Source: Jidongwangia harbinensis (lineage in GTDB: Bacteria > Actinomycetota > Actinomycetes > Mycobacteriales > Micromonosporaceae). Taken from it: 64,000 nucleotides of DNA. The notes below the pieces were generated by a model that saw only the letters and a program-made list of their open reading frames with translations, was not told the DNA's origin and ran no database searches. The position numbers and the translations under genes were made by a program. Location: the NCBI RefSeq assembly GCF_020216025.1, contig NZ_JAIWNC010000041.1, positions 1 to 64,000 on the forward strand, in the 5' to 3' direction. Of the stretch, positions 1 through 7,695 are shown in pieces. Every line of letters starts with the position of its first letter. The first letter of the stretch is position 1.

Positions 1-1118
1 CCACCAAGACCGAGATCGGGGCCGGCTGGGGCACCTTCCGCGACCTCACCATCGGCCGGGTCAACCGCGACCAGTACGACGACCTGCTCGCCGTCAACGA
101 CACCAACAGCCAACTCATCCTCTACACCGGAACCGCCGCCGGCACCCGGTTCAACGAGGGCGTCACCTACGGCCGCGGCTGGAACTGCTGCACCCAGATC
201 ACCGTCGGCCGATTCACCAACGACGACTACGACGACCTCGTCACCGTCAACGCCGCCGGTCAACTCCTGCTCTACGCCGGCAACGCCGCCGCACAGTCCT
301 TCGACGCCGGTGTCGTCATCACCGGCGCCGGCACCGGCTGGTCGGCCTACTCGTACCTTGCCGCCGGCCGGTTCGACGGCTCGGGACTCGACGGCCTGCT
401 GGCGGTCGACCGGGCCACCGGTCAGCCCTGGGTGCACCCCCGCACGGAGGCCGGCAGCTGGGCCGCCCGGGTGCAGCCGCCGGGCACCGTCTGGGCGCCG
501 CAACCGTACGAGCTGTCGAACCTGGTGAGTGGCCGCTTCAACGGTGACGAGTACGCCGACCTGCTCGGCACGGACTCCGCCGGCATCCTGTGGCTGCACC
601 CGGGCACCTCCGCCGATACGTACGGCCCGCGGGTCCAGTTCGGTGCTGGTTGGATCGGCTACCGCGAACTCGTCGTCGGCAAGATGAACCGTGACCAGTA
701 CGACGACCTCGCCGCCATCGAACAGGCCACCGGCAAACTCTGGCTCTACCCCGGCAACGCCACCGGCACCCCCGCCACCACCAAGACCGAGATCGGGGCC
801 GGCTGGGGCACCTTCCGCGACCTCACCATCGGCCGGGTCAACCGCGACCAGTACGACGACCTGCTCGCCGTCAACGACACCAACAGCCAACTCATCCTCT
901 ACACCGGAACCGCCGCCGGCACCCGGTTCAACGAGGGCGTCACCTACGGCCGCGGCTGGAACTGCTGCACCCAGATCACCGTCGGCCGATTCACCAACGA
1001 CGACTACGACGACCTCGTCACCGTCAACGCCGCCGGTCAACTCCTGCTCTACGCCGGCAACGCCGCCGCACAGTCCTTCGACGCCGGCGTCGTCATCACC
1101 GACGCCGGCACCGGCTGG
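1..1118 (+). repeat. 777-bp in-frame tandem duplication inside the propeller gene
   Basis: Bases 1-310 match 778-1087 without a mismatch by eye. Over the next 31 bases there are only two differences (311 versus 1088, and one in the following ACCGGC/ACCGAC), after which the copies diverge. The period is 777 bases (259 codons), so the reading frame is kept. The left edge of the first copy is outside the window. Confidence 0.85.
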
Positions 1119-1271
1119 GCGAACCGGAGCGACCTGACCCGGTTCCGCGTCACCGGAGACACCCACGACAGCCTGCTCAGCAAGGACCGGTCGGGAAGCC
1201 TGCTGGTGCACCGGAACACCGGCGGCACCTTCGACTGGAGCGACCCGGTGCGCTCCGGCCCGCGCGACTGA
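1..1271 (+). CDS. FG-GAP/VCBS-type repeat protein, C-terminal part (5' truncated)
   Basis: The open frame runs into the window from base 3 without a start and ends at TGA 1269-1271, so this is the C-terminal part of a longer protein. It consists of blades of about 52 residues, each with a G-R/K-x3-D-x-Y-D-D-L core (for example GRVNRDQYDDLLAVN) followed by a LxLYPG/LYTG strand and often a GxGW turn. This resembles FG-GAP/VCBS beta-propeller blades of secreted, often Ca-binding, actinomycete proteins. Bases 1-310 recur exactly at 778-1087, an offset of 777 bases or 259 codons, about five blades. The last blade (RFRVTGDTHDSLLSKD) is divergent and caps the protein. The enzymatic or binding partner domain, if any, lies upstream of the window. 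Its stop is one base from the convergent gene that ends at 1273. Confidence 0.8.
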   Translation, partial: TKTEIGAGWGTFRDLTIGRVNRDQYDDLLAVNDTNSQLILYTGTAAGTRFNEGVTYGRGWNCCTQITVGRFTNDDYDDLVTVNAAGQLLLYAGNAAAQSFDAGVVITGAGTGWSAYSYLAAGRFDGSGLDGLLAVDRATGQPWVHPRTEAGSWAARVQPPGTVWAPQPYELSNLVSGRFNGDEYADLLGTDSAGILWLHPGTSADTYGPRVQFGAGWIGYRELVVGKMNRDQYDDLAAIEQATGKLWLYPGNATGTPATTKTEIGAGWGTFRDLTIGRVNRDQYDDLLAVNDTNSQLILYTGTAAGTRFNEGVTYGRGWNCCTQITVGRFTNDDYDDLVTVNAAGQLLLYAGNAAAQSFDAGVVITDAGTGWANRSDLTRFRVTGDTHDSLLSKDRSGSLLVHRNTGGTFDWSDPVRSGPRD

Positions 1272-1272
1272 C

Positions 1273-1887
1273 CTACGTCAGGAACCACACCGCCTCGGTG
1301 ACATCGGATTTCGGGCGGACGTACAACTGGCTCGCCGAGGTGGCAGCGAAGGCCAGCTCGACGGTGTGCGTCCCGCCGGTCCCGACCGGTACCGGCTTGC
1401 TGCTGCACGCGGTCAGCAGCGGGACCACCGTGGCATCGTCGGTGCCGAGGTGGAACCACGCCGGCTTCACCTCACCGCCCGCGGCACCGGCGCCGCGGGC
1501 GGTGAGGGTCACCCGCAGGTACGGCCGATCCGAGCACTTTCCCGTACCCCGGGTCACCTGGCCGATCCGCACCCGCACCTCGCCGTCCCCGCTCCGCATG
1601 ATCAGCTCTTCCTCGCGGCCGACCTGCCACGGGTCGGGGTTGATCACGGTCAGTTCGGCGCCGAGCGGGACGTCCGGCATCTCCTCTCCCGGCACCGGCC
1701 CTTCGGCCAGCATCTCCGCGATCTGGGTCTCCATCTCGTCCTCGGGCCCCGACGACCGCAGGATGCTGCCGAGTACCGAAGCCAGCATCAGGAGGATCAC
1801 CGTCACGGACAGACCGACGATCACCACGCCGGTGGCCACCTGGCTGCCACCGGACGGGCCTGGTCGTTGCTGGTCGGGCTGATTCAC
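1273..1887 (-). CDS. membrane-anchored exported protein of unknown function
   Basis: This is a 204-residue protein starting at GTG 1887 with a GGGGGA box three bases upstream. A short polar N-terminus (residues 1-17) is followed by one hydrophobic segment at about 18-43 (VATGVVIVGLSVTVILLMLA) and then an extracellular part. The extracellular half (about 85-204) is rich in beta-strand pattern, with PWQVGREEE, a conserved-looking CSDRPYLRVTLTA and a second Cys in LLTACSS, which could form a disulfide. The arrangement resembles telokin-like/DUF4352 exported domains, but I do not recognise a specific family. It converges on the propeller gene with one base between stops. Confidence 0.6.
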   Translation of the reverse strand: MNQPDQQRPGPSGGSQVATGVVIVGLSVTVILLMLASVLGSILRSSGPEDEMETQIAEMLAEGPVPGEEMPDVPLGAELTVINPDPWQVGREEELIMRSGDGEVRVRIGQVTRGTGKCSDRPYLRVTLTARGAGAAGGEVKPAWFHLGTDDATVVPLLTACSSKPVPVGTGGTHTVELAFAATSASQLYVRPKSDVTEAVWFLT

Positions 1888-2002
1888 CGGTCCCCCTGCT
1901 CACATTCGGAGCCGTCACTGTAGTGCCCGTGCTCGTCACCCTTGATCGCGGTCCGGCGTTGAGCCAGTGGTTACTTTTGCCCTGCTCAGACGAGGTGCTG
2001 TA

Positions 2003-2884
2003 GTGAAGAAGCGTTTCCTGGTCCGCTGGTGCGCGCTGGCCGGACTGACCGGCCTGGTGGCCGCGCTCGGTGTGACCGGGCCGGCGTGGTCCCGGTCCCG
2101 CCTACCCGAGTGCGCACCCGGCACCGCATCCAACCGGCCGCCCACCCGGCCCGCCGGGCCACACACCCCGGGCGCGTGCCGCGCGGACACCGGCCGCGCA
2201 CCCGAGTCCGCCGTCCAGGTGGATCAGATGCGCGACAACTCGACCGCGGGCGGCTACCACCACCTCGGCGCCGGCACGGCCGGCGAGTGGGCCGGCGTCT
2301 ACGGCCGGGTCTCCGTGGTGAACAGCACGGTGCGGGCCTACTCGTACGACTTCGTGGCCGCACGGTTCATGGCGAAGCAGGACATGGGCGGCGGTCGCAT
2401 CGCGTGGCTGGAGGCCGGATGGGCGGAGACCGGGTGGGCCGGCGCGGGGCGCCAGCACATCTACACCTACCACACGAACAGCCGGACCTGGCAGTTCTAC
2501 CCGCAGTACGCGGTGCGTCCGGGTGACCGGATCTGGATCGACGTGCACACCGACTCGGGCGGCATCTGGCAGGCGTGGCTGTGGTGGAACAACCGGTGGA
2601 ACCTGCTGACCGCGCAGAAGCTGCCGATCGGCGGGACCGCGTACGTCGAGCAGTACGTCGAGGTGCACGTCGACTCGCGGCGCCGGGGACGGATCGACGT
2701 GCCTCAGGTGACGGTGGACAACGTGCAGTTGCGTCCGTCCGGTGGGAACGGGCGGTACTGGCGGGCGGACGTGCCGACGCTCACCGCGGACTCCGTCCAG
2801 CAGCGTGGCCGCAGCTTCTGTCTGGACTGGACCACCCGGTACGACACCTGGCGGGCCGGCAGCTGCTCGAAGGAGAGCCGCTGA
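2003..2884 (+). CDS. secreted Trp-rich protein of unknown function
   Basis: I chose GTG 2003 because GAGG lies seven bases upstream and the product then begins with a clean signal peptide (MKKRFLVRWCALAGLTGLVA then a small-residue region ending near PAWS). A GTG at 1967 in frame would add 12 residues before the basic n-region. The mature protein (about 265 residues) has a WAGVYGRVSVVNSTVRAYSYDFVAARF region and a Trp-rich sheet (WLWWNNRWNLL), with two Cys near the C-terminus (SFCLDW and AGSCSK) that could pair. The pattern suggests a beta-sandwich wall or carbohydrate-associated protein, but no family is recognised. It converges with ccsA, leaving seven bases between stops. Confidence 0.65.
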   Translation: MKKRFLVRWCALAGLTGLVAALGVTGPAWSRSRLPECAPGTASNRPPTRPAGPHTPGACRADTGRAPESAVQVDQMRDNSTAGGYHHLGAGTAGEWAGVYGRVSVVNSTVRAYSYDFVAARFMAKQDMGGGRIAWLEAGWAETGWAGAGRQHIYTYHTNSRTWQFYPQYAVRPGDRIWIDVHTDSGGIWQAWLWWNNRWNLLTAQKLPIGGTAYVEQYVEVHVDSRRRGRIDVPQVTVDNVQLRPSGGNGRYWRADVPTLTADSVQQRGRSFCLDWTTRYDTWRAGSCSKESR

Positions 2885-2891
2885 GGACGGG

Positions 2892-3917
2892 TCAGCCGGC
2901 GTTGGCGTACGAGTGCAGGCCCTCGAAGAACAGGTTCACGCCGAACAGGTTCATCAGCATGGTGAGGAAGCCGAGCAGCGCGATCCAGGTCGCGGTCGTG
3001 CGCTTCACGCTCGGCGTCGCGCGGGCGTGCAGGTAGCAGGCGTACACGATCCAGGAGATGAACGCCCAGACCTCCTTGGGGTCCCAGCCCCAGTAGCGGC
3101 CCCAGCTGGCCTCGGCCCACAGCGGCCCGGCGATCAGCGCGCCGAACGTGAACAGCGGGAACGCGAACGCGTGCAGGCGGAAGGTCAGCCGCTCCAGCGT
3201 CTCCGCGGCCGGCACGCGGGCGCCCAGCGGGTACGGGAACCGCCGCTCGCCGTTGTCGTACCCCGTCTTGATCAGGAACATCGCGGCCGGGACGGCGCCG
3301 AGCAGCAGGATGCCGGTGGACAGGATGATGGTCGAGACGTGGAAGATGAACCAGTACGAGTTCAGTGCCGGCACCAGCGGGCCGACCGGGGTGTAGGCGA
3401 TCAGCCCGTTCGCGCCGAGCAGCACCACCAGGGCGAGCGCGACGAACAGGCCGAGGTGCCGGATGCCCGGCCGGCGGCTCAGCAGGCCGAGCCAGGTGGC
3501 CGCGCCGACGAACGTCACGGAGAGGGTGAACTCGTACATGTTGCCCCACGGCATCCGGTCCGCCGCGACTCCGCGGGTGACCAGCGTGCCCAGGTGCAGC
3601 AGCGCGGCGAGGACGGTGAATCCGACCGCGATCCGGCCGGCCAGGTCACCACGGTTCCGCGACGGCTCGGCGACGACCGCCGGCTCCGCCGCGACCTCCG
3701 CCGGCTCCGCCGCCTCGGCATCCGCCGGCCCTTCGACGAGGACCAGCGGTCCCTCGGTGGCCGGGGCGCCGGCCCCGACCAGCTGGCGGGCCGGGCGGGC
3801 GGCGGCGCGGCCGATGTGGCTGCGGTCGCCGAACGCGTACTCGGCGGCGTGGCACACCATGGCGGCCAGGTAGGCCAGCACGGTCAGCGCCATGAGCTGG
3901 TTCGACAACTCCGCCAT
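2892..3917 (-). CDS. ccsA: cytochrome c biogenesis protein CcsA (ResC/CcmF-type haem handling)
   Basis: This polytopic membrane protein of 341 residues is the last gene of the haem/cytochrome c operon. The tryptophan-rich haem-binding WWD motif is plain (WGRYWGWDPKEVWA), followed by the SWIVYACYLHAR helix. In system II, CcsA and ResB deliver haem across the membrane and attach it to apocytochrome CXXCH motifs. The start at ATG 3917 shares one base with the resB stop (TGATG). Between the first helix (MALTVLAYLAAMVCHAAEYAF) and the core lies an A/E/P-rich cytoplasmic insert (about residues 45-85) not needed in the family. Identification is firm from the WWD motif and gene order. Confidence 0.93.
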   Translation of the reverse strand: MAELSNQLMALTVLAYLAAMVCHAAEYAFGDRSHIGRAAARPARQLVGAGAPATEGPLVLVEGPADAEAAEPAEVAAEPAVVAEPSRNRGDLAGRIAVGFTVLAALLHLGTLVTRGVAADRMPWGNMYEFTLSVTFVGAATWLGLLSRRPGIRHLGLFVALALVVLLGANGLIAYTPVGPLVPALNSYWFIFHVSTIILSTGILLLGAVPAAMFLIKTGYDNGERRFPYPLGARVPAAETLERLTFRLHAFAFPLFTFGALIAGPLWAEASWGRYWGWDPKEVWAFISWIVYACYLHARATPSVKRTTATWIALLGFLTMLMNLFGVNLFFEGLHSYANAG

Positions 3918-5545
3918 CACGCGGTCTCCTCGTTCTTCTCGCCGCCGTCCCCCCGGACGGTGGACACCACCCGGGCGAATTCCTCGCCGAAGCCGGGGTA
4001 GTCGGTGCGCGGCAGGCCACCGGCATCCATCACGGTACCGGCGGGAGCGCCCTCGGACCCGGCCAGGGGCGACATCCGGAACCACAGCCGCCGCCGGCGC
4101 CCGGCCAGCGACAGCATCAGCCCCAGCAGGCCCGCCACGGCGCCGACCAGCACCAGTGACTGGGTCGGGTTGTACCGCACGCTCACCGTGGCGAACGGAC
4201 GGGTGCCGAGGAACTCCAGCTTCGTGCCGTCGTCCAGGATCCAGGCGTCGCCCGGCTTCATCGTCTGCGGCCGGGTGCCGCTGACCTGCTTCAGCTCACC
4301 GCTGAGGATCTGGGAGCGGTCCAGCGCGTAGACCGAGCCCGGCAGCCCGGCCTCCACCCCGAGATCGCCGCGGTACGCGGTGAGGAACAGCCGCGGCGCA
4401 CGCTCCGCCGGGAATCCCGAGGTCGGGCTGCCGTCCGGGTTCACCGTCGGCAGGTACACGCCCTCGAAGCCGACCTGCAGCGTGCTGTCCCGCCGGTTGG
4501 TCTTCGGGTCGATGTTGACGTCCGGGAACGTGGCGACACCCTCGCTGGTCAGCATGCCGTCGGTGGGCAGGAACGGCACCACCTTGGTCTGCTGCTGGCC
4601 GTACCGGTCGGTGTACCGCAGGACCGGCGCGTAGCCGTGCCCCAGCAGGTACACGTTGGCGCCGTCCAGCCGGAGCGGGTCGTTGACCGTGAACGTGCGG
4701 TTCGCCGTGGTGCCGTCCTGTTCCACCACCACCGCCGCCCGGAACGACCTGGGCGTCCCGTTGTCCTGGAACGACGCGGTGAAGTCGGTGAGCTGCAGGC
4801 AGAACCTCGGCAGGTCGCCCGGAGTCACCCGGGGGCCGAGCGACGACTCGTCGAACTGCGGCACCAGGCTGCAGAACCCGCGGTCGGCGCCCTGTACCAG
4901 CAGGCGGTTGCCGTGCCAGCCGTACCAGTGCCCGAAACCCACGCCGACCAGCACCGTGAGCAGCGCGAAGTGGAACAGCAGGTTGCCGCTCTCCTTGGCG
5001 TACCCCTTCTCCGCGGCGACCGTCCACACGCCGCCGTCCCGCTCCCGGACCCGGGTGCGGAAGCGGCGCCGGCGCAGCATCGCGGCGACGCTCGCGGCGG
5101 CCGCGGCCGGGTCGTCGGCAAGCTGCCCGGAGGCGTGCTGCGGCAGGCGGTCCAACCGCTTCGGCGCATCCGGGGGTACGGTGCGCAGCGCCCGCACGTG
5201 GTCCGCCAGCCGGGGTACCACGCAGCCCACCAGCGACGTGAAGAGCAGCAGGTAGATGGCGGCGAACCAGGGCGACGCGTACACGTCGAAGCCGCCCAGG
5301 CGGTCCAGCACCGGCGCCAGATCGGGATGGTCGCGGAAGTAGCCGGCGACGTTCTCGCGGTTCACCGACCGCTGCGGCAGCACCGAGCCCGGGATGGCGG
5401 CCACCGCCAGCAGGAACAGCAGCACCAGCGCGGTCCGCATGCTGGTCAGCTGCCGCCACGAGTTGCGCAGCAGCGCCCACACCGGGTTGCCGCGCCGCGG
5501 CGGCGGCGCGGCGGACGGGGCCGGACGTTCCTCCACGACGGTCAC
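3917..5545 (-). CDS. resB: cytochrome c biogenesis protein ResB
   Basis: The protein has 542 residues and starts at GTG 5545, overlapping the ccdA stop by four bases (GTGA). N-terminal helices lie at about 37-58 (TALVLLFLLAVAAIPGSVLPQ) and 84-105, a third at about 190-210 (FHFALLTVLVGVGFGHWYGWHG), then a large extracytoplasmic domain, and a last helix near residues 480-500 (LVLVGAVAGLLGLMLSLAGRRRRLW). The GSVLPQR motif after helix 1 and the VLLGHGYAPVL-like core are typical of ResB/Ccs1. It partners CcsA in the haem ligation complex. A much longer open frame to 7165 on this strand is a coincidental extension across ccdA and resA. Confidence 0.92.
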   Translation of the reverse strand: MTVVEERPAPSAAPPPRRGNPVWALLRNSWRQLTSMRTALVLLFLLAVAAIPGSVLPQRSVNRENVAGYFRDHPDLAPVLDRLGGFDVYASPWFAAIYLLLFTSLVGCVVPRLADHVRALRTVPPDAPKRLDRLPQHASGQLADDPAAAAASVAAMLRRRRFRTRVRERDGGVWTVAAEKGYAKESGNLLFHFALLTVLVGVGFGHWYGWHGNRLLVQGADRGFCSLVPQFDESSLGPRVTPGDLPRFCLQLTDFTASFQDNGTPRSFRAAVVVEQDGTTANRTFTVNDPLRLDGANVYLLGHGYAPVLRYTDRYGQQQTKVVPFLPTDGMLTSEGVATFPDVNIDPKTNRRDSTLQVGFEGVYLPTVNPDGSPTSGFPAERAPRLFLTAYRGDLGVEAGLPGSVYALDRSQILSGELKQVSGTRPQTMKPGDAWILDDGTKLEFLGTRPFATVSVRYNPTQSLVLVGAVAGLLGLMLSLAGRRRRLWFRMSPLAGSEGAPAGTVMDAGGLPRTDYPGFGEEFARVVSTVRGDGGEKNEETA

Positions 5546-6444
5546 AGCAACGTCCCGGCGTCGAAGTCGACCGTGGTGCGCAGCCAGATCAGGAAGTCGT
5601 CCCAGCCGCCGGTGACCAGCGCCAGCCCCACCACGATGAGCAGCGCGCCGCCGATCCGGGTGACCCAGCGGCTGTTGCGGCGGACCGCCCGGAACAGGCC
5701 GAGGAGCTTGCGGAAGAACAGCCCGAACAGAACGAACGGCACACCCAACCCGAGGCTGTACGCGACCGCGAGCACCACCGCGCGATCGGTCTGCCCGCTG
5801 GTGGTGGCCAGCCCGAGGACCGCGCCCAGGGTCGGTCCGACGCAGGGGATCCAGGACAGCGCGAACAGCGCCCCGAAGATCGGCGCGCCGACCAGCCCGG
5901 CCGCGGGCAACCGGTTGATCCGCACCTCCCGCTGCATGCCCGGCACGAGCCCGAGGAACGCCAGGCCGAGCACGATGACCAGCACACCGAGGACGACGTC
6001 CAGGACGCGCTTGTGGGTCTGCAGCGCGATGCCGATGTTGGCGACGAGCGTGGCCAGCAGCGTGAAGACCACCGTGAAGCCGAGCACGAACAGCGCCGTG
6101 CCGGCGAGCACCCGGCCACGCCCGGTCGCGCGCCGCGCCGCGGGCGGTGCGGCCACCGCGACGGCACCGCCGCCGGCCGGCCCGTCGACCTGTCCACCGA
6201 CCTGTCCGCGGGCCGGCCGGTCGACCGGCCCGTCGACCGGATCCGCCGCCGGCTTCGGGTCGGGCCGGGAGCCCAGCGCGGCGTCGAGGTCGGCGCCGGC
6301 CAGCCCGGTGACGTAGGACAGGTAGCCGGGCACCAGCGGCAGCACGCACGGCGACAGGAAGCTCACCAGACCGGCGAGGGCGGCGGCACCGATGGCCAGC
6401 AGCATCGGTCCGCTGCTGGCGGCCTCGGCGAACGCCTCGCCCAT
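5542..6444 (-). CDS. ccdA: thiol-disulfide transporter CcdA
   Basis: This 300-residue six-helix membrane protein carries the two redox cysteines expected in CcdA: one in SFLSPCVLPLVPGYLSY after helix 1 and one in SWIPCVGPTLGAVL after helix 4. CcdA passes electrons from cytoplasmic thioredoxin to the extracytoplasmic ResA, which keeps apocytochrome c thiols reduced. Between the first and second helices is an unusual D/P/G-rich cytoplasmic loop of about 60 residues (DPVDGPVDRPARGQVGGQV) that is low-complexity at DNA level. ATG 6444 shares one base with the resA stop (TGATG), so translation is probably coupled. Confidence 0.93.
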   Translation of the reverse strand: MGEAFAEAASSGPMLLAIGAAALAGLVSFLSPCVLPLVPGYLSYVTGLAGADLDAALGSRPDPKPAADPVDGPVDRPARGQVGGQVDGPAGGGAVAVAAPPAARRATGRGRVLAGTALFVLGFTVVFTLLATLVANIGIALQTHKRVLDVVLGVLVIVLGLAFLGLVPGMQREVRINRLPAAGLVGAPIFGALFALSWIPCVGPTLGAVLGLATTSGQTDRAVVLAVAYSLGLGVPFVLFGLFFRKLLGLFRAVRRNSRWVTRIGGALLIVVGLALVTGGWDDFLIWLRTTVDFDAGTLL

Positions 6445-7037
6445 CAGCCCGCGCTCCGGCTCGGCTGCGGGCCGGCGGCCGGCCCGGCGCCGTCCTCGGC
6501 CGCGATCCGCTCGACCAGCGGCTGCAGCTCCGACACCACCGTGGCCCCGCGCTTCGCCGCGGCGATCCGGCCCTGCCGATCCAGGACCAGCGTCGACGGC
6601 ATGTTGACCTGGGTGACGTCGAACTGCAGCCCGACCTCGCCGTTCGGGTCGAAGATGCTGGCGAACGTGAACCGGCCCCGCTCGAACGCCTTCGCGGCAT
6701 CCCGGTCGTCACGCGAGTTGACCCCGATGAACGTGACGCCCTTGTCCTTGGTGGCCACGTACGTCTGTTCCAGGTCGTCGGCCTCGGCGCGGCACGGGTT
6801 GCACCAGGAACCCCAGAAGTTGACCACCACGACCTTGCCCCGGTCGGCCGTGACGTCGTACCTGCCGCCGGCCAGCAGCTCGCCGGTGACCTGGTCGACC
6901 TGCTGGCGCTCGCCGGGCGCGCACTCGATGATGCCGTTCGTGGTGGTGCACCGGTCGGTCCAGCTCCCGCCCCCGCACCCGGCGAGCGCGCCGGCCGCGA
7001 GCGCGGCGGCGGCCAGTGCGGCGGCGAGGCGGCGCAC
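6444..7037 (-). CDS. resA: ResA-like lipoprotein thioredoxin
   Basis: The start at GTG 7037, two bases downstream of the preceding stop, gives a 197-residue lipoprotein with lipobox LAGC (lipidated Cys21). The thioredoxin fold has the active site WCNPC (Cys79 and Cys82) in VVVNFWGSWCNPCRAE and the cis-Pro loop NMPSTLVLD. An extra Cys pair (DRCTTTNGIIEC, residues 30 and 39) lies in the N-terminal extension. ResA reduces the CXXCH disulfide of apocytochromes using electrons from CcdA, consistent with being directly upstream of ccdA. A longer start at 7169 would run antisense-like sequence into the preceding gene and was rejected. Confidence 0.9.
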   Translation of the reverse strand: MRRLAAALAAAALAAGALAGCGGGSWTDRCTTTNGIIECAPGERQQVDQVTGELLAGGRYDVTADRGKVVVVNFWGSWCNPCRAEADDLEQTYVATKDKGVTFIGVNSRDDRDAAKAFERGRFTFASIFDPNGEVGLQFDVTQVNMPSTLVLDRQGRIAAAKRGATVVSELQPLVERIAAEDGAGPAAGPQPSRSAG

Positions 7038-7038
7038 G

Positions 7039-7695
7039 TCAGGCTCCCTTGGCGGTCCGGGCGCCGGGCGACAGGGCGACCAGGTGCGCCGCCGGCTCGG
7101 CGTAGTCGATGCCGACCACCTTGGAGCCGACGAACCGGAACGAGGTGAGGCTGGCCAGCCCGCACTCACGCCGGCGCGGGTCGTGCCAGAGGCGCTTGCG
7201 TTCCACGTACCGCCGGAGGGTCCAGATCGGGAGCTGGTGCGACACGCAGACCGCCTCGTGCCCCTCGGCCGCCACCCGGGCGGCCTGCACCGCGGCGAAC
7301 ATCCGCTGCGCGATCACCAGGTAGGCCTCGCCCCAGGACGGCGTGATCGGGTCGCGCAGCACCCACCAGTGGCGGGGGTTGCGGAACGATCCGTCGCCCG
7401 GCGACACCTTCTTACCCTCGAAGTAGTTCGCGCTCTCGATCAGCCGGGTGTCGGTGGCGATCTCCAGGCCGAACTGGGCCGCGATCGGCTCGGCGGTCTC
7501 CTGTGCGCGTTCCAGCGGGCTGGCCACCACGTGCGTGACGTCCCGGTCGACCAGCGCCTGGGCGTCCGCCTTGGCCATCTGCCGCCCGAGTTCGGACAGG
7601 TGGAAGTCGGGCAGCCGGCCGTACAGGATCTTGTCGGGGTTGTGCACCTCGCCGTGCCGCACCACGTGCACGGTGGTCCTGGTCGGCTCGCTCAT
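7039..7695 (-). CDS. histidine phosphatase family protein (phosphoglycerate mutase-like)
   Basis: The 218-residue product begins MSEPTRTTVHVVRHGEVHNP, with the catalytic RHG triad (His14) and a second conserved His in AVCVSHQLPIWTLRRYV. The SPLERAQETAEPIA block is the usual substrate-pocket signature. ATG 7695 overlaps the hemL stop by four bases (ATGA). The same gene occurs between hemL and resA in mycobacterial genomes (established gene order), where its substrate is unknown. A role in haem or porphyrin metabolism is only inferred from position. Confidence 0.9.
   Translation of the reverse strand: MSEPTRTTVHVVRHGEVHNPDKILYGRLPDFHLSELGRQMAKADAQALVDRDVTHVVASPLERAQETAEPIAAQFGLEIATDTRLIESANYFEGKKVSPGDGSFRNPRHWWVLRDPITPSWGEAYLVIAQRMFAAVQAARVAAEGHEAVCVSHQLPIWTLRRYVERKRLWHDPRRRECGLASLTSFRFVGSKVVGIDYAEPAAHLVALSPGARTAKGA

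Noticed and set aside
3917..7165. 1082-codon open frame on the minus strand
   Set aside because: Only 3917-5545 (resB) is coding; upstream it runs in a different frame through ccdA and resA, which have clear families and overlapping starts. It reflects the lack of stops in GC-rich DNA.
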